Assembly (NCBI RefSeq): GCF_000421965.1 | Contig: NZ_ATAY01000069.1 | Span: 1 to 51,689, forward strand | Direction: 5' to 3' | From: Ruminiclostridium papyrosolvens C7 | GTDB taxonomy: Bacteria > Bacillota > Clostridia > Acetivibrionales > DSM-1351 | Length of the DNA stretch: 51,689 nt | Shown: positions 10,349 to 20,186 of the stretch, piece after piece | Layout: each line of letters begins with the position of its first letter | Position numbering within the stretch: position 1 is the first letter of the stretch | Made by a program: the position numbers and the translations under genes | The notes under the pieces: model-generated | What the model was told of the DNA's origin: nothing | Seen by the model: the letters and a program-made list of their open reading frames with translations, nothing else | Database searches by the model: none

Positions 10349-11494
10349 TTAAATTATAAGTTGTTTTGCTGTTTCCCTCGCCCAGCAGTCTACTTCTATT
10401 ATATCATCCATGCAAGGACAAATATTCACATTATGTCTTTGCATTACTTTTTCTATTGTTTCCGCAATTTCAGTAAAGCCTATACGATTATCCAGAAATG
10501 CTGCAACTGCAATCTCATTGGCAGCATTCATAGCCGCAGGCATTGTCCCACCTATCTCCAATGACATATATGCAAGACGAAGACATTTAAAGGTATCTAT
10601 GTCTGGTTCCTCAAAAGTCAAAGGAGGACATTTAAGAAAATCAAGCTTTTTAAAATCATTTTGGCATCTGTCCGGGTAGGTTAATGCCAACTGTATCGGT
10701 ATCCTCATGTCAGGCGAACCAAGTTGTGCCATAACCGAACCATCCACATATTGCACCATTGAATGTATTATGCTCTGAGGATGCACCAAAACCTGAATAC
10801 TGTCCAAATCCCTCTGAAACAGCCATTTTGCCTCGATTACCTCAAGTCCTTTGTTCATAAGAGTTGCGGAATCAATCGTTATCTTGTTTCCCATACTCCA
10901 ATTGGGATGTTTTAATGCCTGTGCAGGTGTTATATTTTTAAGCTCTTCTATTTTCTTACCCCTAAAAGGGCCACCCGAAGCAGTTATTATTATTTTTTCT
11001 ACCTGCTTGTCTTTATTTCCTAAAAGACACTGGTATATAGCCGAGTGTTCACTGTCAACCGGGAATATTTTTACATTATTCCTTTTTGCCTCTTCCATCA
11101 CCAGCTGTCCAGCAGTAACAAGTGTCTCCTTGTTTGCAAGTGCTATATTTTTTTTATGCCTGATAGCATGCATTGTGGGTATTAAACCGGCTGTCCCCAC
11201 TACAGAAGTAACAACAGTATCAGTTTCAGAGTGCTCCACAACTCTTTTCATACCGTCCTGCCCCCATAGCACTTCTACTCCGGTATCCTGCAATCTATAT
11301 GACATTTCTTTTGCCAACTCATTATTCCCTACCGAAACAATATCAGGCTTGAATTCACGCACCTGTTTCTCCAAAAGCTCTATATTTGAATTGGCTGATA
11401 ATGCGGCAACTTTAACCCCAAGGTTCTTTGCCGCCTCTAGAGTTTGCCTGCCTATGGAACCAGTTGAACCGATTATGGATATAATTTTCGCCAT
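10349..11494 (-). CDS. dxr: 1-deoxy-D-xylulose 5-phosphate reductoisomerase
   Basis: DXR catalyses the first committed step of the MEP pathway, converting DXP to MEP with NADPH. The N-terminal nucleotide-binding motif is ISIIGSTGSIGRQTLE. The catalytic and metal-binding region includes FPVDSEHSAIYQCL and ITASGGPFRG, followed by HPNWSMGNKITIDSATLMNKGLE. The length (about 381 aa) is normal. An in-frame GTG at 11500 is possible, but the ATG at 11494 is better spaced from GGTGGTG. It is the first MEP gene of the run and is followed by rseP. Confidence 0.96.
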   Translation of the reverse strand: MAKIISIIGSTGSIGRQTLEAAKNLGVKVAALSANSNIELLEKQVREFKPDIVSVGNNELAKEMSYRLQDTGVEVLWGQDGMKRVVEHSETDTVVTSVVGTAGLIPTMHAIRHKKNIALANKETLVTAGQLVMEEAKRNNVKIFPVDSEHSAIYQCLLGNKDKQVEKIIITASGGPFRGKKIEELKNITPAQALKHPNWSMGNKITIDSATLMNKGLEVIEAKWLFQRDLDSIQVLVHPQSIIHSMVQYVDGSVMAQLGSPDMRIPIQLALTYPDRCQNDFKKLDFLKCPPLTFEEPDIDTFKCLRLAYMSLEIGGTMPAAMNAANEIAVAAFLDNRIGFTEIAETIEKVMQRHNVNICPCMDDIIEVDCWARETAKQLII

Positions 11495-11528
11495 TGTCAC
11501 ACCACCGTAACCTAAGAAAAGCTCTTAA

Positions 11529-12356
11529 TTATTTTATGAATAGAACTAATACGTAATATATTACAGGAGCAACAAATAATATACTGTCAAACCTGTCAAG
11601 TACTCCACCGTGTCCCGGCATTATATTTCCAAAATCTTTTACATTTACATACCTTTTTATAGCGGATGCAGCCCAATCACCTATCTGTGATATAATTCCG
11701 CAGAATAGTCCCAGTAAAATCAATGCAACATAACTTACACTCAGTCCAAAGAAGTTATAAACAATGATAACAAAAGCTATCATAAGTAAAATACATCCTA
11801 GTATTCCGCCTATTGCACCTGCCAATGTTTTTTTAGGACTAATTTCAGGTATGATTTTTCTTTTTCCAAATAATCTTCCGAAGGTATAAGCAAGTGTGTC
11901 TGTACCCCATGCACCAATGAAAATCAGCCATATCAGTATGTTTCCGTATTCCAGGTTTCTAAGCATAATCAAAAAGCCCATGAGAAATGGTATGTATGCT
12001 ATACCAAAAGCAGTTACGCAGACATCTACTATATTGTATTTCTTATGCCCAAACACAATAACTGCCATACTTAAAAAAATAATAAGGCAAACGGATATCC
12101 CTAACATAATGCCAATATCTATATTATACCATCCTGTCTTTTCAAGTCCCAAAATAATTAAAGGTATTATCGACAGGTATCCAACTATTTTTATAGGATG
12201 TATTCCTTTTGTTTTGGATATGGAATTATAAAATTCATATAAACCGATTGCAGCTATTATACTTACTGCGATTCCCAGTACGATAGACCCCATATACAGT
12301 ACACCAATTAATAAAACCAATCCAACCAGTCCGCTTATTATTCTTGTTCTTGCCAT
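11529..12356 (-). CDS. cdsA: Phosphatidate cytidylyltransferase
   Basis: CdsA makes CDP-diacylglycerol from phosphatidic acid and CTP for phospholipid synthesis in the membrane. The 275-aa protein has about eight hydrophobic segments. The C-terminal family signature is visible as SQIGDWAASAIKRYVNVKDFG followed by GHGGVLDRFDS. It lies between uppS and dxr in the standard order. Confidence 0.96.
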   Translation of the reverse strand: MARTRIISGLVGLVLLIGVLYMGSIVLGIAVSIIAAIGLYEFYNSISKTKGIHPIKIVGYLSIIPLIILGLEKTGWYNIDIGIMLGISVCLIIFLSMAVIVFGHKKYNIVDVCVTAFGIAYIPFLMGFLIMLRNLEYGNILIWLIFIGAWGTDTLAYTFGRLFGKRKIIPEISPKKTLAGAIGGILGCILLMIAFVIIVYNFFGLSVSYVALILLGLFCGIISQIGDWAASAIKRYVNVKDFGNIMPGHGGVLDRFDSILFVAPVIYYVLVLFIK

Positions 12357-12413
12357 AAGAACCCTCCATGTTATAAAACACTACATGAATAATTATATTC
12401 ATGTTCCGTGTGA

Positions 12414-13169
12414 TTAATTTTCTATTCCACCATACCGACGATTTCTTTTCTCAAAAGCTTTTATTGCCTCGGCAATATGACTCTCGTTCACATCAGGCCA
12501 TAGTGTATCGGTAAACCAGAACTCTGTATACGCACATTGCCATAGCAGATAATTACTGATTCTCTGCTCACCGCTGGTTCTAATGAGTAAATCCGGCTCA
12601 GGTATACCTTTTGTATACAAATGCTGCTCCATTTGATTTTCATCTATATCATTTATTGTTAGTTTTCCGTCTTTAATTTTCCTAGCTATATTTTTAACTG
12701 CGTATAATATCTCAAACCTTGAACCATAGTTAAGGGCAATATTTAAATTCAATCCATTATTTACACTGGTCATCTTTTCAACTCTGGCAATTTCATTTTG
12801 CAGTTCCTCAGGAAGTCCGTTAATATCTCCGATAACCTTTATTCCTACATTACTTCCGTCCAGTTCTCTTTCTGCATTGCGAAGAAATTCCAAAAGCAGG
12901 TTCATAAGTGCATCAACTTCACTTTGGGGCCTTTTCCAATTCTCTGTGGAAAAAGCATAAACGGTTAAATGCTTAACTCCGACCTTCGAGCAATAAATGA
13001 CAACCTTTTTAAGAGTCATTGAGCCTTCTCGATGTCCTACGTTTCTGGGTAAGCCTCTCTTTTTTGCCCATCTTCCGTTTCCGTCAGGAATTATAGCTAT
13101 ATGCTGCGGAATACATTGAAAATCATTGTCTAATTTCTTGTGGGGGAATATCTTGTTAAAAAACCCCAT
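12414..13169 (-). CDS. uppS: Isoprenyl transferase (undecaprenyl diphosphate synthase)
   Basis: UppS condenses isopentenyl diphosphate onto an allylic primer to make the C55 lipid carrier for cell-wall precursors. The active-site P-loop-like motif is IPDGNGRWAKKRGLPRNVGH, and the substrate-binding C-terminal motif is PEPDLLIRTSGEQRISNYLLWQ. An ATG at 13205 lacks a ribosome-binding site. The ATG at 13169 has AGGAG upstream and gives a normal length of 251 aa. The gene lies upstream of cdsA and close to two MEP-pathway genes. Confidence 0.95.
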   Translation of the reverse strand: MGFFNKIFPHKKLDNDFQCIPQHIAIIPDGNGRWAKKRGLPRNVGHREGSMTLKKVVIYCSKVGVKHLTVYAFSTENWKRPQSEVDALMNLLLEFLRNAERELDGSNVGIKVIGDINGLPEELQNEIARVEKMTSVNNGLNLNIALNYGSRFEILYAVKNIARKIKDGKLTINDIDENQMEQHLYTKGIPEPDLLIRTSGEQRISNYLLWQCAYTEFWFTDTLWPDVNESHIAEAIKAFEKRNRRYGGIEN

Positions 13170-13241
13170 ATATTTTCCAACTCCTATTTTTATATGTATT
13201 TGCATAAAAAACGTAATGATTATTGCAAATAACCCCTCAAT

Positions 13242-13505
13242 TTAGAGGGGTTTGCAAACAAGTATATTTAAACTTTTATTGTTAAGAGTCTTAACTCTTA
13301 TTACTCTGAATGAATCATCATATTCAGTAATACTCATTTTAGGCGGCGATGAAATAAAAATACCGTCTATGGGATATCCTCTGTCACCGGCCGCTTTCAG
13401 TGCATCTCCCACTGTATATCCAATCAGGCTGTTACAGAAAAAGGTCATCTGAACCTCTTCATCACCTGTACAACCATAGCTTTCATGTATTTCCGTATAA
13501 CCCAA
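13242..13505 (-). CDS. Conserved-looking hypothetical protein, 87 aa
   Basis: I do not recognise this protein. It has a strong case for being real: it begins five bases after the frr stop, with a TTG start at 13505 spaced correctly from a GGAGGT that overlaps the end of frr. It also lies inside a tightly packed operon. The sequence is a compact soluble protein (TFFCNSLIGYTVGDALKAAGD..., then YPIDGIFISSPP) with alternating strands and one helix. There is no signal peptide or membrane segment. The N-terminal half holds two Cys (at about residues 12 and 25). The context only suggests co-expression with ribosome recycling and cell-envelope lipid genes. Confidence 0.7.
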   Translation of the reverse strand: MGYTEIHESYGCTGDEEVQMTFFCNSLIGYTVGDALKAAGDRGYPIDGIFISSPPKMSITEYDDSFRVIRVKTLNNKSLNILVCKPL

Positions 13506-13510
13506 TTAAG

Positions 13511-14068
13511 TTATACCTCCATTATTTCCTTATCTTTAGCTTCAATAATCTTGTCAATGTCGGCAATATATCGGTCAGTAAGATTCTGTATATCCTTTTC
13601 TGCATCCTTTAAATCATCTTCTGTAATTTCGGCGCTCTTTTTCTTTGCCTTCATGTTTTCAATAGAATCTCTTCTGATTGATCTTATGGCAACTTTTGAT
13701 TCTTCGCCTTCTTTTTTTGCCTGCTTTGTAAGTTCTTTACGTCTTTCTTCTGTTAATGCAGGAAAAACAAGCCTTATAACCTTACCGTCATTGTTAGGAT
13801 TGATTCCTATATCAGACTTTTGAATTTCCTTTTCAATGTCTTTTAGCAGTTTTGCTTCCCATGGCTGAATTAAAATAACCCTGGCTTCAGGTACAGACAC
13901 TGTTGCAATCTGCTGAATAGGAGTCGGTGCACCATAATAATCAATTGTGAGTTTATCCAATATTGCAGGATTCGCTCTTCCTGCTCTGATTCCAGCAAGA
14001 TTGTCCTTTAATACATTTATGGTTTTTTTCATTTTTTCTTCGATTGGCTTGTAAAGTTCCTTATCCAT
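13511..14068 (-). CDS. frr: Ribosome recycling factor
   Basis: RRF splits post-termination ribosomes together with EF-G. The product from the ATG at 14068 is 185 aa, the canonical length, and that start has AGGAGG four bases upstream; the 12 extra residues of the longer frame look like leader translation. Family motifs include LAGIRAGRANPAILDKLTIDYYG and LIQPWEAKLLKDIEKEIQKS. The C-terminal three-helix bundle includes RRDSIENMKAKKK. It lies directly after pyrH. Confidence 0.97.
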   Translation of the reverse strand: MDKELYKPIEEKMKKTINVLKDNLAGIRAGRANPAILDKLTIDYYGAPTPIQQIATVSVPEARVILIQPWEAKLLKDIEKEIQKSDIGINPNNDGKVIRLVFPALTEERRKELTKQAKKEGEESKVAIRSIRRDSIENMKAKKKSAEITEDDLKDAEKDIQNLTDRYIADIDKIIEAKDKEIMEV

Positions 14069-14120
14069 AAATCTCCTCCTTAAATTAATAATTATATAAT
14101 ACATTTATTTATGAAGGATT

Positions 14121-14828
14121 TCAATATATTGTAGTACCAATCTCTTCACCTTTTACAGCTCTTATTATGTTATCCGGGTCATTTAGGCCGAAAACCAGTG
14201 TCGGAATTGCATTATCTTTACAAAATGAAGCGGCTGTCAGATCAATTGCACAAAGTCCTTTGTTCAGATATTCCTGATAACTAAGCTTGTTGTATTTTAT
14301 AGCATTCGCATTCTTTGACGGGTCAGAATCATAAATTCCGTCTACATTCTTTGCCATTAATATTACTTCCGCATCTATCTCGGCTGCTCTTAATGCTGCC
14401 GCTGTGTCGGTTGAGAAATAAGGATTCCCCATTCCGCAAGCAAATATAACTATTCTTTTCTTTTCAAGATGCCTTACAGATTTTCTTCTTACATACGGTT
14501 CAGCAATTTGCCTCATCTCAATTGCAGTCTGAACTCTGACGGGAATATCTCTAGATTCAAGTGCATCCTGCAATCCAAGAGAATTAATTACTGTTGCAAG
14601 CATTCCCATATGGTCGGCAGTTGTTCTGTCCATACCTATTCCGCTTCTGCCTCTCCAGAAATTACCTCCACCTACTACAATAGCTATTTCAGCACCCATT
14701 TTATGCACTACTGATATTCTGTCACATATCTCGTTTACTGTATCGGTATCGATACCGTGTCCCTTATCACCGGCAAGTGCTTCTCCACTTATTTTTAACA
14801 TTATTCTCTTATATTTTAGTTCACTCAT
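14121..14828 (-). CDS. pyrH: Uridylate kinase
   Basis: PyrH phosphorylates UMP to UDP. It is a bacterial hexameric amino-acid-kinase-fold enzyme, unrelated to eukaryotic UMP kinases. The 235-aa sequence shows [20 protein letters not shown] at the N-terminus, the glycine-rich [10 protein letters not shown], and [20 protein letters not shown] for nucleotide binding. It is the first gene of the pyrH-frr-uppS-cdsA run and is separated from tsf by about 140 bases that hold a terminator. Confidence 0.97.
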   Translation of the reverse strand: MSELKYKRIMLKISGEALAGDKGHGIDTDTVNEICDRISVVHKMGAEIAIVVGGGNFWRGRSGIGMDRTTADHMGMLATVINSLGLQDALESRDIPVRVQTAIEMRQIAEPYVRRKSVRHLEKKRIVIFACGMGNPYFSTDTAAALRAAEIDAEVILMAKNVDGIYDSDPSKNANAIKYNKLSYQEYLNKGLCAIDLTAASFCKDNAIPTLVFGLNDPDNIIRAVKGEEIGTTIY

Positions 14829-14935
14829 GGATATTTCCCCCGTTCAATTCGTAATATATGTAATCATTGGGTGAATACATATCTGTAGTAAAATTGTTAC
14901 ATATTTTGAGTTAATTTTTCAAAAATGGCCCGAAT

Positions 14936-14966
14936 AAAGGGAACATACAATAAATATGTTCCCTTT
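14936..14966 (-). terminator. Terminator after rpsB-tsf
   Basis: A perfect 12-bp inverted repeat (AAAGGGAACATA, seven-base loop, TATGTTCCCTTT) starts five bases past the tsf stop. The T-rich side is short on the minus strand, so efficiency is uncertain. Its position fits the end of the rpsB-tsf unit, before pyrH begins. Confidence 0.7.
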
Positions 14967-14970
14967 TATA

Positions 14971-15618
14971 TTAACCATTTATTTGTTTCATTACTTCATC
15001 AGCAAAGTTTTCATCTTTCTTTTCGATACCTTCGCCTCTTTCAAATCTTGCAAACCTTCTGATTGAAATATTTTCTCCGATATGAGCTATCTTTTCAGTC
15101 AATAACTGTCCAACTGTCATATCTGGATCTTTTATAAATGATTGTTCCAACAAACAGTTTTCAGCGTAGAACTTTTCAATTCTGCCTTCAACCATTTTAT
15201 CTATAATCTTTTCAGGTTTTCCTTCGTTTCTTGCCTGAGCTCTTAATATTTCCTTTTCGCTTTCAATTACTGAAGCAGGAACATCTTCTTTCTTAACATA
15301 TTCAGGCTTGCTTGCAGCTATCTGCATTGCAACATCCTTAACGAACTGTTTGAATTCGTCTCCTCTTGCAGCAAAATCTGTTTCAATATTTACTTCAACA
15401 AGAACACCAATTCTTCCATCGCCATGTATATATGCCTCAACCAAACCTTCAGCAGCAATTCTTCCAGCTTTCTTAGCTGCGGCAGATAGGCCCTTTTCTC
15501 TCAACAATTCAATAGCTTTTTCAGTATCTCCGTTTGCATCATTGAGTGCTCTTTTGCAGTCCATCATTCCTGCTCCGGTTCTTTCGCGGAGCTGCTTTAC
15601 CATTTCAGCAGTAATCAT
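14971..15618 (-). CDS. tsf: Translation elongation factor Ts
   Basis: EF-Ts exchanges GDP for GTP on EF-Tu. The N-terminal UBA-like domain and the signature [19 protein letters not shown] are clear, followed by [23 protein letters not shown]. The length of 215 aa corresponds to the short Firmicute form. The ATG at 15618 is preferred over an upstream TTG because GGAGG precedes it at the right distance. It is co-transcribed with rpsB, about 120 bases upstream. Confidence 0.97.
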   Translation of the reverse strand: MITAEMVKQLRERTGAGMMDCKRALNDANGDTEKAIELLREKGLSAAAKKAGRIAAEGLVEAYIHGDGRIGVLVEVNIETDFAARGDEFKQFVKDVAMQIAASKPEYVKKEDVPASVIESEKEILRAQARNEGKPEKIIDKMVEGRIEKFYAENCLLEQSFIKDPDMTVGQLLTEKIAHIGENISIRRFARFERGEGIEKKDENFADEVMKQING

Positions 15619-15740
15619 CTTTGAATCCTCCAAACCGTATTATCCTATATTAAAATAAGACTAATATTTAATTATCGTTTTATTGTAAACATAAGGATAT
15701 TATCAGGCTATGCCTGATAATATACCCTTTTTTAATCAAA

Positions 15741-16496
15741 TTATTCTGCTGCTACAGCTTCTTGTGCTTCTTCAGCAACTTCAGCAGTTTCAGCAGGAGT
15801 TTCTGAAAGTTGTTCTCCCTGACGTCCTTCTATAACAGCATCAGCCATTTTAGCAGCAATAAGCTTAACAGCTCTGATTGCATCGTCATTACCAGGAATT
15901 ACAAAATCAACTTCATCAGGATCACAGTTTGTATCAACAATAGCTACAACCGGGATACCAAGTCTCTTTGCTTCAAGAATAGCATTTCTTTCCTTCCTTG
16001 GGTCAACAACAAACATTGCACCAGGAAGCTTCTTCATGTTCTTGATTCCGCCAAGGTTCTTTTCAAGATCAGCCATTTCCTTCTTCAGCTTGCTAACTTC
16101 CTTCTTAGGAAGAACTTCAAAAGTTCCGTCTGCTTCCATAGCAGTCAGCTGGTTCAATCTGTTAATTCTCTTTGTAATAGTCTTGAAGTTTGTAAGCATT
16201 CCGCCCAACCATCTGTTGTTTACAAAGAACTGTCCGCTTCTTTCAGCTTCTTCCTTGATTGAATCCTGTGCTTGTTTCTTAGTTCCAACGAACAATACAT
16301 CCTGTCCGTTCATAGCTACTTCTCTGATGAAGAAGTATGCATCGTCAACCTTTTTTACTGTTTTCTGAAGGTCTATGATGTATATACCGTTACGCTCTGT
16401 AAAGATATATTCTGCCATCTTAGGGTTCCATCTTCTAGTCTGATGACCAAAGTGAACACCTGCCTCCAATAGTTGTTTCATTGAAATAACTGCCAT
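15741..16496 (-). CDS. rpsB: 30S ribosomal protein S2
   Basis: S2 is a structural protein of the small ribosomal subunit. The 251-aa product begins [27 protein letters not shown], the standard S2 N-terminus. [22 protein letters not shown] and [33 protein letters not shown] follow. The C-terminal tail is Glu/Ala-rich, as in many Clostridia. It is the first gene of the rpsB-tsf operon. Confidence 0.98.
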   Translation of the reverse strand: MAVISMKQLLEAGVHFGHQTRRWNPKMAEYIFTERNGIYIIDLQKTVKKVDDAYFFIREVAMNGQDVLFVGTKKQAQDSIKEEAERSGQFFVNNRWLGGMLTNFKTITKRINRLNQLTAMEADGTFEVLPKKEVSKLKKEMADLEKNLGGIKNMKKLPGAMFVVDPRKERNAILEAKRLGIPVVAIVDTNCDPDEVDFVIPGNDDAIRAVKLIAAKMADAVIEGRQGEQLSETPAETAEVAEEAQEAVAAE

Positions 16497-16620
16497 AATA
16501 TAAACACCTCCGTTAAAGTTAATACCTCCGCATTCGTGTTTGATCGGACCTGTCCGACACCTTAACTTAAAAATGCGTGTGTATTTTGCCGTTTGCTAGT
16601 ATAACACATTGAAAAGTATT
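16497..16620 (-). promoter_or_regulatory. rpsB leader with hairpin and two Shine-Dalgarno-like motifs
   Basis: The 5' leader of rpsB contains a short GC-rich hairpin (TCGGA, CAGG loop, TCCGA). Two GGAGGT motifs about 20 bases apart follow; only the second is at the right distance from the rpsB ATG. The arrangement could serve S2 autoregulation, which is known for rpsB leaders in other bacteria. I cannot match this leader to a named RNA family. Confidence 0.35.
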
Positions 16621-16642
16621 TATCAATCTTTTTAATGATTTT

Positions 16643-18026
16643 TTAAGAAGATACCTCACTATTTGTTTTTGGTAAATATTTTTCATACCGCCTTGCAGCT
16701 ACTCGTCCCAGAAACGGAATTCCCCTTGTTAACCAGTCAAAGCACCATGCTATCCATATTCCCATAAGTCCAAGGCCTGTAAACCTTACTAACATATAGC
16801 CCCCAAAAACCCTTATAACCCACATGCTCATTATGGAAATGACCGTTACAAATACAACATCCCTTGTACTTCTCAGACATGCCGGCAGGAGAAAAGCCGC
16901 CGGCCAGAAAACCGGTATACATATAAGTGTAAGATATGTTATATGCAATGCAAGGCTTGCCACATCAGGTGCAGGTGAATAAAGTTTCAGAAAATGGTGT
17001 ACAAACGGGAAGAATACCAGAGAAACAGCACCCAGTAGCACCATTGTATAAACCATTAGCTTTTTTATAATCTTGTTTAAATCTTCTTTTAATCCTGCTC
17101 CGGCATAGTGGCCTACAACTGTTACGGCTACTATTGTTATTGCATTCCCTGGTATGTTCAGCAGTGAGTTTGTAGAGCTTGCAATACTATTCGCAGCAAG
17201 TGCGGAGGTTCCCAAGGATGCCACTATTGTTTGCACCAGAAGCTTTCCTCCGTTAAAGACAAGACTGTCTATCCCTGCCGGAAGTCCTATATATAAAACA
17301 GGCTTTAATATTTTTGAAGTTATTTTGAATGAGCCGTGAAAAATATCCAAATGATGTGACTTAAATAACGAATATCCCACAATGATTGCTCCAGTTAGTC
17401 GGGCACAAATCAAGCCAATTCCGGCTCCAAGTACTCCGAAATGAAATACAAAAATCAACAGGGCTCCCACCAAAAAAATTAACCAAATTTGATGCAACAA
17501 CCGCAAACATTGATGCCCTGAAATTATTACTTGCCCTTAATATACCCGTACATACGTCAAAGAATCCAAGTATTGGATACGATATAGCTGAACAAATCAT
17601 GTATGTTCTGGCAGCCAATTTAACGGAGTTTTCAGCATCTCCAAAAAGGAAATTTATTATTTGGTTTCCAAATATGTAGAGACCAAGTCCAGCTATTGTA
17701 GACATTAAAAGGACAGCGGTAATTGCCTGAGCCGCAGTCTTTGAAGCGTCTTTCCTGTTTGATGCTCCCAAATGCTGTGCTATAGTAACTGTTGCACCTG
17801 TGGATACAGCCACAAACAGATTCATAACTACAAAATTGATAGAATCTACTATCCCTACTGCTGATACTGCAAATGCCCCTAATCCGCTAACCATCATAGT
17901 GTTTACTACACCTATTGCCGTAGAAAGAAACTGTTCGGTCAGAGCAGGAAAAAAGAGGCGTAATAAATCCTTTTTGGTATACAAAGTATTATCACGGCCT
18001 TTTGTAATGTAATCAATTTTCGACAT
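16643..18026 (-). pseudogene. MATE-family multidrug/Na+ efflux transporter, frameshifted
   Basis: Two overlapping frames together encode one MATE transporter of about 450 aa with twelve predicted helices. The N-terminal part (from 18026) reads RLFFPALTEQFLSTAIGVVN and GATVTIAQHLGASNRKDAS, a normal MATE half. It leaves frame after VVASNLVNF. The second frame picks up with FLVGALLIFVFHFGVLGAGIG and continues to the normal end at 16643. The break falls in a run of seven Ts (17472-17478; A7 on the plus strand); six Ts would restore one continuous frame. It could be a recent pseudogene, a slippage-prone tract or a sequencing error. MATE proteins export drugs or metabolites using Na+ or H+ gradients; the substrate is unknown. 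Confidence 0.85.
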
Positions 18027-18144
18027 TTTTCACATATATTCTAACTCTGAAAACCATTATGTGCAACTTTTGAAAACCAGTATACAAACTTATATTTTCA
18101 ATTTGAGCCATGATATTTGGTTATTGCTGTCGTTACATCCAAAA

Positions 18145-18164
18145 GGCTGCCATTAATGGCAGCC
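18145..18164 (-). terminator. sigK terminator
   Basis: A nine-base perfect stem (GGCTGCCAT, TA, ATGGCAGCC on the + strand) is followed on the minus strand by TTTT. The sigK stop codon falls in the loop. It ends the sigK reading unit. Confidence 0.75.
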
Positions 18165-18512
18165 CTCCGGTTTTAGCTCTTTACTTAATTTCTTTATTGC
18201 TTTCTTTTCAATTCTTGATACGTACGATCTGGAGATTCCCAACATTTTAGCTATCTCTCTCTGGGTTTTACTTGAACCGTTAAGGAGTCCATATCTTAAT
18301 TCCAAGACTACCTTTTCTCTGTTTTTCAAAGTGCCTTTCATTTTACTGTACAGCTTCTTAACCTGCATTTTTAATTCAACTTCATCAACTACGGACTCGG
18401 AGTCATTACTGATTAGGTCAATTAATGTTATTTCATTTCCCTCTTTATCGACACCTATTGGGTCTTGCAAAGAAACCTCATTCTGAATTTTCTTGGATGC
18501 TCTGATTTGCAT
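18153..18512 (-). CDS. sigK: Sigma-K, C-terminal half (split gene, spoIIIC-like)
   Basis: This is the C-terminal half of the mother-cell sporulation sigma factor sigma-K. It reads RASKKIQNEVSLQDPIGVDKEG and ends with the region 4 helix-turn-helix TQREIAKMLGISRSYVSRIE, very close to sigma-K of other spore formers. The open frame continues upstream through codons for NEILM until it meets the element boundary at 18521-18525. On its own it lacks region 2 and could not bind the -10 element. The N-terminal half lies at 25116-25467 on the same strand. Joining at the shared AAATG gives a single frame of 240 codons including the stop (B. subtilis sigma-K is 241 aa). Confidence 0.93.
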   Translation of the reverse strand: MQIRASKKIQNEVSLQDPIGVDKEGNEITLIDLISNDSESVVDEVELKMQVKKLYSKMKGTLKNREKVVLELRYGLLNGSSKTQREIAKMLGISRSYVSRIEKKAIKKLSKELKPEGCH

Positions 18513-18549
18513 TAGAATCTCATTTGCAATCCTTACACTCCGGTAACAT
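18512..18549. other. Skin-like element attachment site, sigK C-terminal side
   Basis: The shared core CATTT (18521-18525) lies in a 14-base block (18512-18525) matching 25107-25120 at 12 of 14 positions. The element-side arm (18526-18549) is a near-perfect inverted match, about 20 of 24 positions, to the arm at 25093-25116. When the two element ends are joined, the arms flank a central ATTT. This is the architecture of a large-serine-recombinase attP. The recombinase stop codon overlaps the core. Confidence 0.85.
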
Positions 18550-20178
18550 TTTACTGCGTTTAAGCCTAACTTTTACCTGTCTGCCATCCCATGCAATAAG
18601 TTCGATTGCACTTTTTAAAAGCTCTCTCTTTTCCTTTATATCCATTAGATTCATAATGCAGTAACCAGGGTTTGACAGCATTTGTATGATTTTTTCTTCG
18701 TTGGCTTCTTCAATGTCCTTCTTTTCAGGAACACCATCCAACTGTTTGATTCTGTTTGCATATATATTAATGTCTTTTGATATATTCTCCATACGCTTTA
18801 ATATCAATAATTGTACCTTTTCGTCTGCTTGTTTGGATGCAAGTCTTATAAGGTTCTCCATTTCTGTTTCTGCTACAGTGAGTTTGCCTTTTATCAGCTT
18901 GATTTCAGGATTTCGAGCAGTCTGTGTGTTATCATTCAGGGTCAACAATAAGCTGGGGTCAACTGCCGGATAATAGTCTTTTACGATGCTGACTAGCCTT
19001 TCAAGTACTAAGGAGTCCAATAGATTACCATTAATATTTGGAGTATCACAGCGTGTTTTGTTACTTTTCTCCTTTAATTCACAAATATAGTAATAAACCC
19101 TCTTCCCTTCAGAATCCAGCCTTGACATTATTTTAGGTCTCATATAGCTTCCGCAGTTTTCACATTTTAGTATCCCCGACAGCAGAGCACTGGTATTCTT
19201 AACATTCCTATAGGCTTTTGTTTTATTTCTTTGCAACAATTTCTGAACTTCTATCCATTTACCTGACGGTATTATCCCCGGATGCATTCCTACAGCTATT
19301 ACCCAATCCTTTGGATCTCTGTACTTTTCTCCTAGTGTGTTCTTCCCCTGCCTTGTTTTGTTGTAGGCCATAAGACCGTTAACACCGTTGAATTCCTTTA
19401 TATCTGAGTATATCTCATACCCTTGCGAGGATAAATAGTGGTATAAAGTCTCATCAGCAATTGCATAAACGGGATTTGTAAGTAAAAATCGCAGGGAGAA
19501 CCTAGAAAAATCCACCCCGTTTTTTGTTGTTAGCCTGTTTTCAAGAAGGCTTTTTTCTACCTTTGTTATTGATTTGGAAATAATATATTTATCGTAAATA
19601 TCTTTTACAAGCTCTGCTTCCTCAGGTATAATTTTAAGCCTGAAAATTCTGGTTTGCTTCAAAGACAAGTCCTTTTTATTCAACATTTCGGATTTATAGC
19701 CTGTGGGAGTAACACCTCCAAGCCATCTTCCTGTTTTTGCAAGTTGCAGCATGTTATCTCTGATTCTTTCTGCAATGGTCTCTCTTTCCAGCTGGGAAAA
19801 TACCGATGCTATATACATCATGGCCCTCCCCATTGGCTTTGTTGTATCAAACTGTTCCTTAACAGAAATAAAGCTTACGTTATATTTTTCAAGTTCATTT
19901 ATCAACTGTGAAAAATCAGATACGTTTCTGCTTATACGATCCAGCCTGTAGCAAATTACTATATCTATTTTTCTGCTCCGTGCTTCCCGCATCATTTGCT
20001 TGAACTCCGGTCTGTTTGTATTCCCTCCTGAAAACCCCTCATCTTCAAAAATTACAAATTCGTTTTCCGATAGTCCAATATTGTTTATGGCATATTCCTT
20101 GCACATTTGAATCTGATTTTCTATACTCTCTCCTCTCCCGGTAAACCTGCTTTTTCTTGAATAGATAGCAACCCGCAT
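18520..20178 (-). CDS. Large serine site-specific recombinase of the sigK element (SpoIVCA-like)
   Basis: This is a 552-aa large serine recombinase. The N-terminal resolvase domain (about 1-150) has the nucleophile region RVAIYSRKSRF and the arginine motif CYRLDRISRNVSDF. A Recombinase domain follows (about 170-290), then a zinc ribbon (CENCGSYMRPKI...CD) and a coiled-coil region (about 410-480). The ATG at 20178 is used because AGGTGA lies upstream at correct spacing. It is the only recombinase between the sigK halves, and its stop overlaps the att core. It therefore almost certainly catalyses the excision that rebuilds sigK, as SpoIVCA does in B. subtilis. Confidence 0.93.
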   Translation of the reverse strand: MRVAIYSRKSRFTGRGESIENQIQMCKEYAINNIGLSENEFVIFEDEGFSGGNTNRPEFKQMMREARSRKIDIVICYRLDRISRNVSDFSQLINELEKYNVSFISVKEQFDTTKPMGRAMMYIASVFSQLERETIAERIRDNMLQLAKTGRWLGGVTPTGYKSEMLNKKDLSLKQTRIFRLKIIPEEAELVKDIYDKYIISKSITKVEKSLLENRLTTKNGVDFSRFSLRFLLTNPVYAIADETLYHYLSSQGYEIYSDIKEFNGVNGLMAYNKTRQGKNTLGEKYRDPKDWVIAVGMHPGIIPSGKWIEVQKLLQRNKTKAYRNVKNTSALLSGILKCENCGSYMRPKIMSRLDSEGKRVYYYICELKEKSNKTRCDTPNINGNLLDSLVLERLVSIVKDYYPAVDPSLLLTLNDNTQTARNPEIKLIKGKLTVAETEMENLIRLASKQADEKVQLLILKRMENISKDINIYANRIKQLDGVPEKKDIEEANEEKIIQMLSNPGYCIMNLMDIKEKRELLKSAIELIAWDGRQVKVRLKRSKMLPECKDCK

Positions 20179-20186
20179 AAATAACA

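Noticed and set aside
18512..18518. The 7-base shared TTAGAAT near both sigK breaks as the crossover core
   Set aside because: The inverted arms are centred on ATTT next to it, and crossover at AAATG restores the canonical Glu in CIENEIL. TTAGAAT would leave Ala there.
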